This document shows positions 36,445 through 44,390 of a DNA stretch of 64,000 nt, piece after piece. The position numbers and the translations under genes are program-made. This stretch comes from Devosia chinhatensis (GTDB lineage: Bacteria; Pseudomonadota; Alphaproteobacteria; Rhizobiales; Devosiaceae): NCBI RefSeq assembly GCF_000969445.1, contig NZ_JZEY01000054.1:930001-994000 (forward strand). The letters are read 5' to 3'. Position 1 is the stretch's first letter; each line of letters opens with the position of its first letter. The notes below the pieces were generated by a model that worked only from the letters and a program-made list of their open reading frames with translations, was not told the origin of the DNA and searched no databases.

Positions 36445-37201
36445 TGAAAATACAACAAGCGGGCGCCGGACAGATCTGGTGGACCGCTTTATCCTTCGCA
36501 TGTCTGCTTATGAGGCACTTGATAGTGGCGCCCGCGACGCACTCTATCGTGCGGTCAAAACTCTTGCGCCCGTGCCCGCCTGCGAGATGCAGCGTGAACA
36601 TGGCGCAGAGCTGTGCATTTTGCTGACAGGATGGGTCTGTCACTTCAAACTTCTTGGAAATGGCAGAAGGCAAATTACGTCCGTGATCCTGCCGGGAGAC
36701 CTGGTCGATTTCAGTTTCCTCACCAGCCGGACATCCAATCTGCAGTTCCGAACCACAACCACGAGTCAATTTGGGCACATTGGTGCGGCTCAATTTGCTG
36801 CAGCTGCCGAAGAATTTCCCGCGCTCATGAAGTCTGCCTTACGTGCCCTCGCGATAGAGACGGCCATCCGAGAAGAGCGCGTAATGAGCTTGGGCGTCCG
36901 AACGGCGATGGAGCGGTTGTCTCATTTTCTATGCGAGATATGGCGCCGTCTCGATGTCGTGGGTCTGGTCAATGCGGACCACAGCTTCGAATTGCCGATG
37001 ACGCAATCGGACATAGGCGAGGCCCTTGGACTATCTACTGTGCATGTAAACCGTACCATCCAGGCCCTCAGACGGGATGGCGCAATTACCTTGCGCGGAG
37101 GCCGCGTCACCCTCCAGAACCCGGCGCGACTGATATCGCTTTCAGGCTTTGACCCAGCCTATCTTGGGATTGAAGCGGTAGGCCCGATCAACGCGCGTTA
37201 A
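36419..37201 (+). CDS. Crp/Fnr family transcriptional regulator (second of three)
   Basis: A Crp-type regulator of up to 260 residues: beta-roll sensor (EHGAELCILLTGWVCHFKLL, ITSVILPGDLVDF) and winged helix with IGEALGLSTVHVNRTIQALR. ATG 36419 lies within the end of the receiver gene and has a weak ribosome site. A GGAGG is present at about 36425, and a later start such as ATG 36500 (MSAYEALDSG) is also possible. It lacks FNR-type cysteines. Close in layout to the proteins at 35179 and 38448. Confidence 0.87.
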   Translation: MRGGLTIISENTTSGRRTDLVDRFILRMSAYEALDSGARDALYRAVKTLAPVPACEMQREHGAELCILLTGWVCHFKLLGNGRRQITSVILPGDLVDFSFLTSRTSNLQFRTTTTSQFGHIGAAQFAAAAEEFPALMKSALRALAIETAIREERVMSLGVRTAMERLSHFLCEIWRRLDVVGLVNADHSFELPMTQSDIGEALGLSTVHVNRTIQALRRDGAITLRGGRVTLQNPARLISLSGFDPAYLGIEAVGPINAR

Positions 37202-37247
37202 GCGACACTGCGTTGTCTAGACCCGCACGTGTCGCATCATTAGGTGC

Positions 37248-37272
37248 GGAACCGACGCCCGCACACTGCATT
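37248..37272 (+). promoter_or_regulatory. Candidate EcfG-type general stress promoter
   Basis: GGAAC at 37248-37252 is followed after 16 bases by CATT at 37269-37272. The alphaproteobacterial EcfG consensus is GGAAC-N16/17-CGTT, so one base of the -10 differs. It ends 25 bases before the SDR start codon, a suitable distance. SDRs of this type are known members of general stress regulons, which makes the match worth noting. Confidence 0.35.
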
Positions 37273-37297
37273 GGCCCTCTGAAACAAGGAGACTCCA

Positions 37298-38191
37298 ATG
37301 CCCGATCGGTTCACCATGCAGGATCCGCGCCACCAATATCCCGTCCCACCCTTTCCGAGGCAGGAACAGGAGCCGCCGGGCATCGCCGGCAAAATGAAGC
37401 CGACGCCAGATCATGGTGAGGAGAGCTATTCCGGCTATGGACGGCTTCTCGGCCGTAAGGCGCTGATAACGGGCGGCGATTCCGGTATCGGGCGTGCCGC
37501 TGCGATTGCTTTTGCGCGCGAAGGAGCGGACGTTGCCATAGGGTTTCTGCCCTCAGAACTCGACGATGCCAACGAGGTCGTCGGATATATCGAACGCGCC
37601 GGGACAAAGGCAGTCGCCTTACCTGGTGATGTCTCAGATGAGGAAACCTGTCAGCGCATGATCAAGGACGCCGTCGAACAGCTTGGTGGCCTCGACATTC
37701 TCGTCATCAATGCTGCCCGCCAGCAGGCGCGCAAGTCGGTCGACGATCTGAGCAGCGACGACTTCGACAAGACCATGAAGACCAATCTCTATGCCTTGCA
37801 TTGGCTGACGCGAGCGGCTGTGCAGCATCTGCCGCCGGGTGCCTCGATCATTACAACGGCATCAATTCAGGCCTATGAGCCTTCGTCCCACCTGCTTGAC
37901 TATGCCACAACCAAGGCTGGTATCGTCGCTTATACCAAGGCACTGGCCGAGCAACTGATCGAGAAGGGCATCCGCGTCAACGCCGTGGCCCCAGGGCCGT
38001 TCTGGACAGTGCTCCAACCCAGCGGCGGGCAGTTTCCGGAAAAGGTCGAGATATTCGGGCAGAATAGCGCCTTCGGTCGCCCTGGCCAGCCTGTCGAACT
38101 TGCTCCGATCTACGTGCTGCTCGCTTCTCAGGAAGGCAGCTACATAACCGGCGAAGTCTTTGGAGTGACAGGCGGCAAGGGCGTTGCCTGA
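37298..38191 (+). CDS. SDR family oxidoreductase (YghA/general stress protein 39 type)
   Basis: A 297-residue NAD(P)-dependent short-chain dehydrogenase with the ~45-residue proline-rich N-terminal extension (YPVPPFPRQEQEPPG) typical of the YghA/YdaD group. The cofactor motif is ITGGDSGIGRAAAIAFAREG, catalytic Ser is in IITTASIQAY and Tyr/Lys in LLDYATTKAGI. These proteins are usually linked to stress and stationary phase; the substrate is unknown. GGAG precedes ATG 37298, with a candidate EcfG promoter upstream. A small hydrophilic protein gene follows after 26 bp. Confidence 0.93.
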   Translation: MPDRFTMQDPRHQYPVPPFPRQEQEPPGIAGKMKPTPDHGEESYSGYGRLLGRKALITGGDSGIGRAAAIAFAREGADVAIGFLPSELDDANEVVGYIERAGTKAVALPGDVSDEETCQRMIKDAVEQLGGLDILVINAARQQARKSVDDLSSDDFDKTMKTNLYALHWLTRAAVQHLPPGASIITTASIQAYEPSSHLLDYATTKAGIVAYTKALAEQLIEKGIRVNAVAPGPFWTVLQPSGGQFPEKVEIFGQNSAFGRPGQPVELAPIYVLLASQEGSYITGEVFGVTGGKGVA

Positions 38192-38217
38192 AGTGCGACC
38201 GCGGGATGGAGTGAGCC

Positions 38218-38385
38218 ATGACCAGCAGACCTGAAGATCCGCACCCTGACAACGAAGAGCATTACCGGGACCATCGCCGTCCCGGTGGTGCCGTCTCAAA
38301 GAAGACCGTTGTCGTCAACGACTATGCTCATGACGGCAAGGCAAAGCCCAAGCCTCGCAATGTTGAGAGCGAGGGGAATAGCTGA
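38218..38385 (+). CDS. Small hydrophilic protein (55 aa), stress-associated by context
   Basis: A 55-residue, very polar protein with no hydrophobic segment. It begins MTSRPEDPHPDNEEHYRDHR and is rich in Asp, Glu, His, Arg, Lys and Pro, so is likely disordered. GGAG lies 7 bases before ATG 38218, and the gene follows the stress-type SDR at a 26-bp distance on the same strand. No family was recognised. The composition resembles small stress-induced hydrophilic proteins, but that is only an analogy. Confidence 0.55.
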   Translation: MTSRPEDPHPDNEEHYRDHRRPGGAVSKKTVVVNDYAHDGKAKPKPRNVESEGNS

Positions 38386-38447
38386 ACGACGTTGACGTCC
38401 CCTGTCGTGAGTATTGTCCGGTCTCCAGACGCGGAGAGGCCAACACG

Positions 38448-39197
38448 TTGATTGGAAAAATCATGCGCAGCGAACGAGCGCCCATCGGCGGCACGGACAA
38501 TGCGGGCCCAGCCATATTTGGCCGGATTTGGGATACCGGCGTGACGTCTCCTGAGGACATGGAGGTTTTTGCGCACTTGGCGTGGAAACGGGAGGCATAT
38601 TCCGTCGGCCAAGCCCTTAACGCTGATTTTGACATCTGTTTTCTGACTGGCGGCTTGTCATTCCGCCAGAGGTGCACGCCATCGGGCGGCCGCCAACTTT
38701 TGTCGATCTTGTTGCCCGGAGACATGTGCTCCCACGCATTTCTGACCGGACGCCGACCGCTCGCAAATGCCGTTGCGGCAACGTCCTGTACAGTCGTCCG
38801 CCTATCGATCGAGGATGTTCTCCCGGTCTGGGAACAGCATCCAAACCTTCTCGCCGCCCTTCTGTTGAACTTCGCAGTCGACTGCGAGGCGGCGGAGGAA
38901 CTGGTGGTGTCCATTGGTCGGCGAACGGCGCTTGAAAGAATGGCCTATTTTCTATGTGAGTTGGAATTTCGCTTCGATCGCATAGGCTTGAGCAGTAACT
39001 CGAGTTTTTCGCTGCCTCTCACTCAGGCCGACATGGGCGATTATCTTGCACTTTCCGCTGTTCACGTGAACCGAACGATGCAAACGCTTCGTCACAGCGG
39101 ATTGGTGGAAAACAAGGGTGCCAACTATTGTCTGCTTCAGCCTGACAAGCTCCGGAAATTGTCAGGATTTTCCTCTGCTTACTTAGCGCACCACTAG
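38448..39197 (+). CDS. Crp/Fnr family transcriptional regulator (third of three)
   Basis: A 249-residue Crp-type regulator: sensor beta roll (DFDICFLTGGLSFRQRC, SILLPGDMCSHAFL) and winged helix with MGDYLALSAVHVNRTMQTLR. The best start is TTG 38448, preceded by GGAGAGG at 8 bases; ATG 38463 is an alternative. No FNR-type cysteine cluster. Its 3' end overlaps the convergent receiver gene by 15 bp. Pairwise resemblance to the regulators at 35179 and 36419 points to local duplication. Confidence 0.88.
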   Translation: MIGKIMRSERAPIGGTDNAGPAIFGRIWDTGVTSPEDMEVFAHLAWKREAYSVGQALNADFDICFLTGGLSFRQRCTPSGGRQLLSILLPGDMCSHAFLTGRRPLANAVAATSCTVVRLSIEDVLPVWEQHPNLLAALLLNFAVDCEAAEELVVSIGRRTALERMAYFLCELEFRFDRIGLSSNSSFSLPLTQADMGDYLALSAVHVNRTMQTLRHSGLVENKGANYCLLQPDKLRKLSGFSSAYLAHH

Positions 39198-39683
39198 ACG
39201 GGTCGCCTCGGTGTTTGCACGCATCACATTACAAATGGTTTTCAGCATCCGCGCGTGCGGGTCGCTGGTGGCTTCCGTGGGCTGCCGATCGGCTTGTCTT
39301 TGCCGGGCATCTTCATTGACGGGTGACTCCCTAAAGAGTTGCTCCACATGCCTGAGGACGTTCGCTGGCTCGATGGGTTTGCAGAGATTTGGCTGCCTCT
39401 GAAAGCGTAGGGGCAACGCTGAGGCGCTAGAAGCGGATAGAAAGATAATTGGCGTCCGCTGCAGGGTAAGGTTATCCGCGAAGGAAAATACCGGAGCCCC
39501 ATAGAGTTCCGTGTCGAGCAGAGCGGCGTCAACATGGCGCCGGCCAATCAGTTGAGACGCATAAAATGCAGTTGGCGCAGGTCCGATGACCGCACAGCCT
39601 GCCGCCCTCAATGCATCGCACAAAGCATTGCCGAAGGTCATGTCGTCCTCGACCACAAGAATACGCCTGCCCAACAATGTCAT
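39183..39683 (-). CDS. Response regulator receiver protein with C-terminal tail
   Basis: A 166-residue protein: receiver domain (RILVVEDDMTFGNALCDALR, phosphoacceptor D in DAALLDTELYG, lysine in NLCKPIEPANVL) followed by a ~50-residue polar tail (RQRQADRQPTEATSDPHARM) with no recognised output domain. ATG 39683 has a GGGGGAACGA ribosome site; an open frame of 34 more codons upstream is ignored. It runs toward the third Crp/Fnr gene and overlaps its end. No kinase is nearby. Confidence 0.82.
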   Translation of the reverse strand: MTLLGRRILVVEDDMTFGNALCDALRAAGCAVIGPAPTAFYASQLIGRRHVDAALLDTELYGAPVFSFADNLTLQRTPIIFLSASSASALPLRFQRQPNLCKPIEPANVLRHVEQLFRESPVNEDARQRQADRQPTEATSDPHARMLKTICNVMRANTEATRLVVR

Positions 39684-39903
39684 TTTGGTCGTTCCCCCGT
39701 CATTCCCTTGAAAACTCTGCAGGCATGAAAGGGATGCATCATCACGCCAATGGAGGCGAAAGAGGCCCGAACCTTTATCACGCACTATTTTGGCAACGAG
39801 TTTGGGGAGCCGGCAATTATGGGCGGGCAGTCCATCCGCGACCTTGTAACTGGTGTGCCCTATGTCTTCAGAACCTCAGACATCCCTTCGACGCGAATAT
39901 CCT

Positions 39904-41679
39904 ATGAAATTCGGTACTCAGATAACGGGGCAGGGCGTTCGCTTCCGGCTCTGGGCCCCGGACCAGCAGCAGATCAGGGTGTACCTGCACGATCTCTCCG
40001 AGGCCTTTGAAATGGCTGCGCGGCCGAGAGGCTGGCACGAAGTTACCGTGCCGAATGCCAAACCCGGAATGCTCTACACTTTCGCGCTCCCGAATGGTCA
40101 ACACGTACCTGATCCGGCATCACGCTTTCTGCCGCAAGACGTTGAAGGGCCCAGCGAGATTATCGATCCTTTGGCCTTTGAGTGGAGTGATCGCGGCTGG
40201 GTGGGGCGCCCTTGGGAAGAGACAATCCTTTATGAATTGCACATCGGGACCTTCACTGAGGAAGGCACCTTTCGTGCGGCCATCGACAAGCTGGACCACC
40301 TCTGTGCGCTCGGGGTCAACACAATCGAGTTGATGCCAGTGGCGGACTTCAATGGCCGTTGGAATTGGGGCTATGATGGCGCCAGTCTCTTCGCTCCCGA
40401 CGCCACCTATGGTCGACCCGAAGATATGAAAGCCTTTGTGGACGCCGCTCACAGCAAGGGATTGAGCGTTGTCTTGGATGTTATCTACAACCACTTCGGT
40501 CCCAAGGGGAACCACCTGGGGACCTATGCGCCGTTGACCAACAGCGACGTGCCCACGCCTTGGGGAGAGGCCGTCAACTTCGACGGTGACGAAGCCGGGA
40601 TGATCCGGGACCTGATCATGGCCAATGCCCGCTATTGGCTGACGGAGTTTCATCTGGACGGCCTGCGGTTCGATGCGGTGCACGAAATTCATGACGACGG
40701 GCCAAGGCATATTCTGATGGAGCTCGCCGAACAGGCGCGCGCCGCCACCGATGGCCGTCATGTGCATTTGGTTCTGGAAAACTCGCTGAACCAGGTGAAC
40801 TGGCTCAAGCGCAGGGAAACCGGAGCGCCCTGGCTCTACGACGCGCAATGGAGCGACGACATTCACCACGCCATCCATGCCGTTCTGACCAATGATCCAG
40901 GCTCCTATTATGAGGACTTCATCGGTCGGATCGATCTGGTCGGACGGTCACTGGCGGAGGGCGTCGGTTGGCAAGGCGAATTCATGCAGCACCAAGGCCA
41001 CCACAAGGGTGAGCCCAGTGCATTTCTCCCGCCCACAGCTTTTGTCCATTTCATGCAGAATCACGACCAGGTCGGCAACAGGCCGTTCGGTCGCCGCGTC
41101 TCTCATCAGGTCTCGCGCGATGCGCTGCGCATGTGGAGCGCCATCGTGCTGCTGTCGCCGCAGATTCCCTTGCTGTTCATGGGCGAGGAATGGTCGGCAA
41201 GCACACCATTCCTGTTTTTCTCAGATGTCGGACAAGATCTTGCGGACGCGATCCGCACCAGCCGTCGAGAGGAACTGAAGAACTATCATGAAGCCGAGGA
41301 AGGTGAACTTCCCGACCCGATGAGCAAGGACAGCTTTTTGAGGTCCAAGCTGGATTGGAGCGAGACCGAACGAGGCGAGCATAGGGAAATGCTCGCACAT
41401 TACCGTGCGCTTATCTCATCGAGAACCAAGGCCATTGTGCCACGCCTGCATGGGATGCAGGGCTTTTCGGGACAGTACATGATCCTCGACAATCGCGGGA
41501 TTAAGGTGACGTGGCGTTTGGGAGACGGCTCCCGTTTGCAAATCCGCGCCAATCTCAGTGCTGAACTGCTTGCTTGTCCACCCAACGCGCTTGGGCAAAC
41601 TGTCTGGATAGAAGGTGAGGTTGCGGGTGACTCGCTCGGGCCTTGGGCGATGGACGCTCACATCATTCAAGCCGAATGA
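39904..41679 (+). CDS. treZ: Malto-oligosyltrehalose trehalohydrolase
   Basis: A 591-residue GH13 enzyme that releases trehalose from maltooligosyl-trehalose in the TreY-TreZ pathway, giving a stress protectant from glycogen. It has an N-terminal beta-sandwich (GVRFRLWAPDQQQIRVYLH), the barrel with YELHIGTFTEEGTF, LMPVADFNGRWNWGYDG and VLDVIYNHFGP, nucleophile D in GLRFDAVHEI, acid/base E in LVLENSLNQ and MQNHDQVGNR. ATG 39904 is chosen; ATG 39862 in the same frame is an alternative and the ribosome site is weak. TreY, which makes the substrate, is not in the window. Confidence 0.92.
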   Translation: MKFGTQITGQGVRFRLWAPDQQQIRVYLHDLSEAFEMAARPRGWHEVTVPNAKPGMLYTFALPNGQHVPDPASRFLPQDVEGPSEIIDPLAFEWSDRGWVGRPWEETILYELHIGTFTEEGTFRAAIDKLDHLCALGVNTIELMPVADFNGRWNWGYDGASLFAPDATYGRPEDMKAFVDAAHSKGLSVVLDVIYNHFGPKGNHLGTYAPLTNSDVPTPWGEAVNFDGDEAGMIRDLIMANARYWLTEFHLDGLRFDAVHEIHDDGPRHILMELAEQARAATDGRHVHLVLENSLNQVNWLKRRETGAPWLYDAQWSDDIHHAIHAVLTNDPGSYYEDFIGRIDLVGRSLAEGVGWQGEFMQHQGHHKGEPSAFLPPTAFVHFMQNHDQVGNRPFGRRVSHQVSRDALRMWSAIVLLSPQIPLLFMGEEWSASTPFLFFSDVGQDLADAIRTSRREELKNYHEAEEGELPDPMSKDSFLRSKLDWSETERGEHREMLAHYRALISSRTKAIVPRLHGMQGFSGQYMILDNRGIKVTWRLGDGSRLQIRANLSAELLACPPNALGQTVWIEGEVAGDSLGPWAMDAHIIQAE

Positions 41680-41702
41680 GGTAAAAATCAGCAGAAACCG
41701 CG

Positions 41703-42698
41703 TCAGCCGGCCCTCGGGCCGGTTGTGTTTCGAACCACGAGATTGGTGTTGAGGACATATCGGACATCCCGGATCGCATGATTTTCAAGGATGTCGATCA
41801 AGAGCGTCAACGCAGTTTTTCCGGCTTCGACCGAGCGATTGGAGACCGTGGTGAGCGATGGGTAAGTGGCGGCCCCTAAAACGTCATCGCACCCGACGAC
41901 CGAGAACTGACCTGGCACCGAAACCCCTTGATCGGCCAGTTCGGCAAGCATGCCCTGCGCTGTAAGATCGTCGAAGGCAATAGCAGCGCTTGCCCCGGTC
42001 GCCAGCACGCTGGCGGTAATTTTGCGACCGGACTCGAATGCTGCGAACTCGTTGGATATGACACTGACGTCAAGACCCAGGGCGCGAGCCGAACGCCGTA
42101 CGGCATTGCGACGCTGCTTGTTGGACCAGGAGCCATGCGGCCCGCCGACATAAACGAGCTTCTTGTGCCCCAATTCCGCGAGGTGCTCCACCGCTTCCGC
42201 GACCCCCGTAGCGCTGTCGATCAGAACTCTGGGTATGCCCTCCACATCCCGGTTCACCAGAACCACCGGCCGGCGGCTGGCATGTTCGACGATCTGCGCG
42301 TCGCTCATGCGCGACGATACCAGCACCAGGCCTTCGACCTGGCCACCGAAACGGCCGATAAGCTTGTCCTCTTGCTGCGGACTTTCATCGGAATTGCCCA
42401 GGAAAACGCAATAATCGGACCGATCCGCTTCCGCCTGCGCCGCGCGGATAAGAGGCGGGAAGAACGGGTTGGCAACGTCGGGTACGATGAGCGCGATATT
42501 GCCGTGCCGGCCGGTGCTGAGTGCGCGAGCCGTATGGTTGGGGACGTAACCAAGCTGCTCTGCGGCCGCAAAAATCTTGCGCACCGTTTCTTCGCTCAGC
42601 ATTTCCGGGCGTGTGAAGGCTCGAGACACACTGGACTTGGTAACGCCCGCAGCCTCGGCAACCTGGTTGATGGTGGGTCTGGCCCGTTTCGACGTCAT
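41703..42698 (-). CDS. LacI family transcriptional regulator of the amino-sugar operon
   Basis: A 331-residue repressor-type protein. Residues ~8-60 form the LacI helix-turn-helix and hinge helix (TINQVAEAAGVTKSSVSRAF, YVPNHTARALSTGRHGNIAL), and the rest is a periplasmic-binding-protein-like effector domain (IPRVLIDSATGVAEAVEHL, SVVGCDDVLGAATYPSLTTV). ATG 42698 starts directly before the HTH; 37 more open codons upstream overlap the operator. It is divergent from the nagB-like operon. Two identical palindromes (42767-42780 and around 46790-46803) are its likely operators. An internal hairpin (41707-41722) covers its last codons. Confidence 0.93.
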   Translation of the reverse strand: MTSKRARPTINQVAEAAGVTKSSVSRAFTRPEMLSEETVRKIFAAAEQLGYVPNHTARALSTGRHGNIALIVPDVANPFFPPLIRAAQAEADRSDYCVFLGNSDESPQQEDKLIGRFGGQVEGLVLVSSRMSDAQIVEHASRRPVVLVNRDVEGIPRVLIDSATGVAEAVEHLAELGHKKLVYVGGPHGSWSNKQRRNAVRRSARALGLDVSVISNEFAAFESGRKITASVLATGASAAIAFDDLTAQGMLAELADQGVSVPGQFSVVGCDDVLGAATYPSLTTVSNRSVEAGKTALTLLIDILENHAIRDVRYVLNTNLVVRNTTGPRAG

Positions 42699-42760
42699 TT
42701 CTATCCGTCTCTGGCTTCTCCCTTTTCTAATGCCACGACGCGCGAGCAAATCATAGCCGC

Positions 42761-42789
42761 TTGACGTGCAACCGGTTGCATCAGATACT
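42761..42789 (+). promoter_or_regulatory. Promoter with LacI-type operator upstream of the nagB-like operon
   Basis: TTGACG (42761-42766), 17-bp spacer, then GATACT (42784-42789) form a good sigma-70-like promoter. The spacer begins with TGCAACCGGTTGCA (42767-42780), a perfect 14-bp palindrome with the central CCGG and flanking TGCAA/TTGCA halves expected for LacI-family operators. Binding there would directly block RNA polymerase. The region lies between the divergent LacI gene and the operon. Confidence 0.75.
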
Positions 42790-42841
42790 TGCCACATTCG
42801 GGTTTGCACCCGGTGCCGACCCGAAAAACTGGAGGATATCC

Positions 42842-43624
42842 GTGTCGATTAAAGCTGCTTCGCCCGCACGTCCCGCTTTCGCCGCCGGGCAGATGGCCGT
42901 GCGCGTATTTCAGACCCGCGAGCAGATGGGGGCGGCGGCGGCCAACGACACTGCCGATGCCTTGCGAACGGCGCTGAGCTCGCAGGATCAAGTGCGTATG
43001 GTGTTCGCAGCCGCGCCCAGTCAGTCCGATGTTCTGGCGGCTCTATGCGTCGCGCCGGGCCTGGATTGGAGCCGTGTCGTCGCCTTCCATATGGATGAAT
43101 ATATTGGGCTCAATGCGAAGGCACCTGAACGCTTTGCCCACTGGCTGGATGAGCATCTCTTCCTGCGCTTGCCCTTTAAAGAGGTGCATCGAATCGTACC
43201 GGAGCCAGATGCAATAGCGGCGGCTTCGCGCTACGCAGCGCTTTTGTCGGAAGCACCCATTGATATCGTTTGCCTGGGTATCGGCGTAAATGGCCACATC
43301 GCATTTAATGACCCACCGGTCGCCGACTTTTCCGATCCGCTCGACGTGAAGGTGGTGACGCTGGACGATGCCTGTCGTCAGCAGCAGGTGGACGACGACT
43401 GCTTTGCCCGGTTCGAAGATGTGCCTGAACAGGCTATTACCTTGACCGTGCCTCGACTGTTGCGGGCAAATAAGCTCTTCTGCGTTGTGCCCGGTCGCCT
43501 CAAGCGCGACGCCGTGCGCGCTACGCTTCATGGGCCAATCAGCACCAGATGTCCGGCATCCATTTTGCGGGAACATGCGGACTGCACGCTTTATCTCGAC
43601 CAGGAGTCCAATCCAGATGCCTGA
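42842..43624 (+). CDS. nagB: Glucosamine-6-phosphate deaminase family protein (NagB-like)
   Basis: A 260-residue cytosolic enzyme of the NagB/6-phosphogluconolactonase fold, expected to convert glucosamine-6-phosphate (or a related amino-sugar phosphate) to fructose-6-phosphate and ammonia. Active-site blocks are FHMDEYIGLNAKAPERFA and LGIGVNGHIAFNDPP, where the DE and H residues are those of NagB. The start is GTG 42842, with GGAGG 6 bases before. It is the first gene of the nine-gene operon and overlaps the SIS gene by 8 bp. Its divergence from classical NagB leaves room for a different amino-sugar substrate. Confidence 0.88.
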   Translation: MSIKAASPARPAFAAGQMAVRVFQTREQMGAAAANDTADALRTALSSQDQVRMVFAAAPSQSDVLAALCVAPGLDWSRVVAFHMDEYIGLNAKAPERFAHWLDEHLFLRLPFKEVHRIVPEPDAIAAASRYAALLSEAPIDIVCLGIGVNGHIAFNDPPVADFSDPLDVKVVTLDDACRQQQVDDDCFARFEDVPEQAITLTVPRLLRANKLFCVVPGRLKRDAVRATLHGPISTRCPASILREHADCTLYLDQESNPDA

Positions 43625-44390
43625 GATCACTGATGCCGATGCGTTGTGCGCTGGCTACCTTTCCGACGTCACAGCACTGATGCAGTCCATTCTCGTCGAA
43701 GAGCGGGATGTGCTCGACCGTGCGGCTAGCCGCGTGGCCGATCAAGTTGCTGCCGATCGCCTCGTTCACGTCTATGGGCCTGGCGGTCATTCTAATCTTG
43801 CAGCGCAGGAAATCTTCTTCCGCGCTGGCGGTTTGATGCATGTCAGCGCCATTCTGGATGAAGGCACGCTTCTGTCCAACGGCGCTCTTCGCTCCATGGC
43901 TGTCGAGCGAACGCCTGGTTATGGCAAGATCGTCATCGACGACGAGCGGCTGGGCGAGGGCGACCTCCTGATCCTGACCAATGCCTATGGTATCAATGCA
44001 GCCCTGATCGACGCTGCACTCGCGGCACGTCAGCGGGGTGCATTCCTCATCGGGTTCAGCTCACATGGCCACGCAAACCAAAGTGCATCCAGCCATCCGG
44101 CGCGGCATCCGAGCAAGCAAAATCTGCACGATATCGTCGATATCGCCGTCGATACCAAGGTGCCGATTGGAGACGCGCTGGTCTCCGTGGAAGGTGTTGC
44201 CGAGAACATCGCTGCCGTGTCGACTTTTGCCAACGCCTTCGCGCTCAATTGCCTGGTGATCCGTACCGTGGCCAAGCTCGCTGAACGCGGTGTCGAGCCG
44301 CCGATCTGGCGCAGCGGCAACGCTCCGGGCGGCGATGAGGCCAACGGCAAGTTCCTTGCACGCTTCCGCGATCGCGTGCGCTGGCTATGA
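43617..44390 (+). CDS. SIS domain sugar isomerase-like protein (UPF0309 type)
   Basis: A 257-residue protein with a sugar-isomerase (SIS) phosphosugar-binding domain: VYGPGGHSNLAAQEIFFRAG early, ILTNAYGINAALIDAA in the middle. The C-terminal half has HPSKQNLHDIVDIAVDTKVP and VSVEG, as in the UPF0309 family. ATG 43617 is used because it overlaps the NagB-like stop by 8 bp. It could isomerise or bind the phosphorylated amino sugar handled by its neighbours. The next gene overlaps it by 4 bp. Confidence 0.85.
   Translation: MPEITDADALCAGYLSDVTALMQSILVEERDVLDRAASRVADQVAADRLVHVYGPGGHSNLAAQEIFFRAGGLMHVSAILDEGTLLSNGALRSMAVERTPGYGKIVIDDERLGEGDLLILTNAYGINAALIDAALAARQRGAFLIGFSSHGHANQSASSHPARHPSKQNLHDIVDIAVDTKVPIGDALVSVEGVAENIAAVSTFANAFALNCLVIRTVAKLAERGVEPPIWRSGNAPGGDEANGKFLARFRDRVRWL

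Noticed and set aside
39750-40010. Possible 86-residue gene before and overlapping treZ
   Set aside because: It overlaps the treZ N-terminus by more than 100 bp in another frame and its C-terminal part is clearly treZ shadow. The first 50 residues alone are not enough to support it.
41707-41722. Hairpin CCGGCCC/GGGCCGG as a terminator for treZ or the LacI gene
   Set aside because: It lies within the last codons of the LacI gene, the loop is only two to four bases and there is no U-tract, so a terminator role is not supported.
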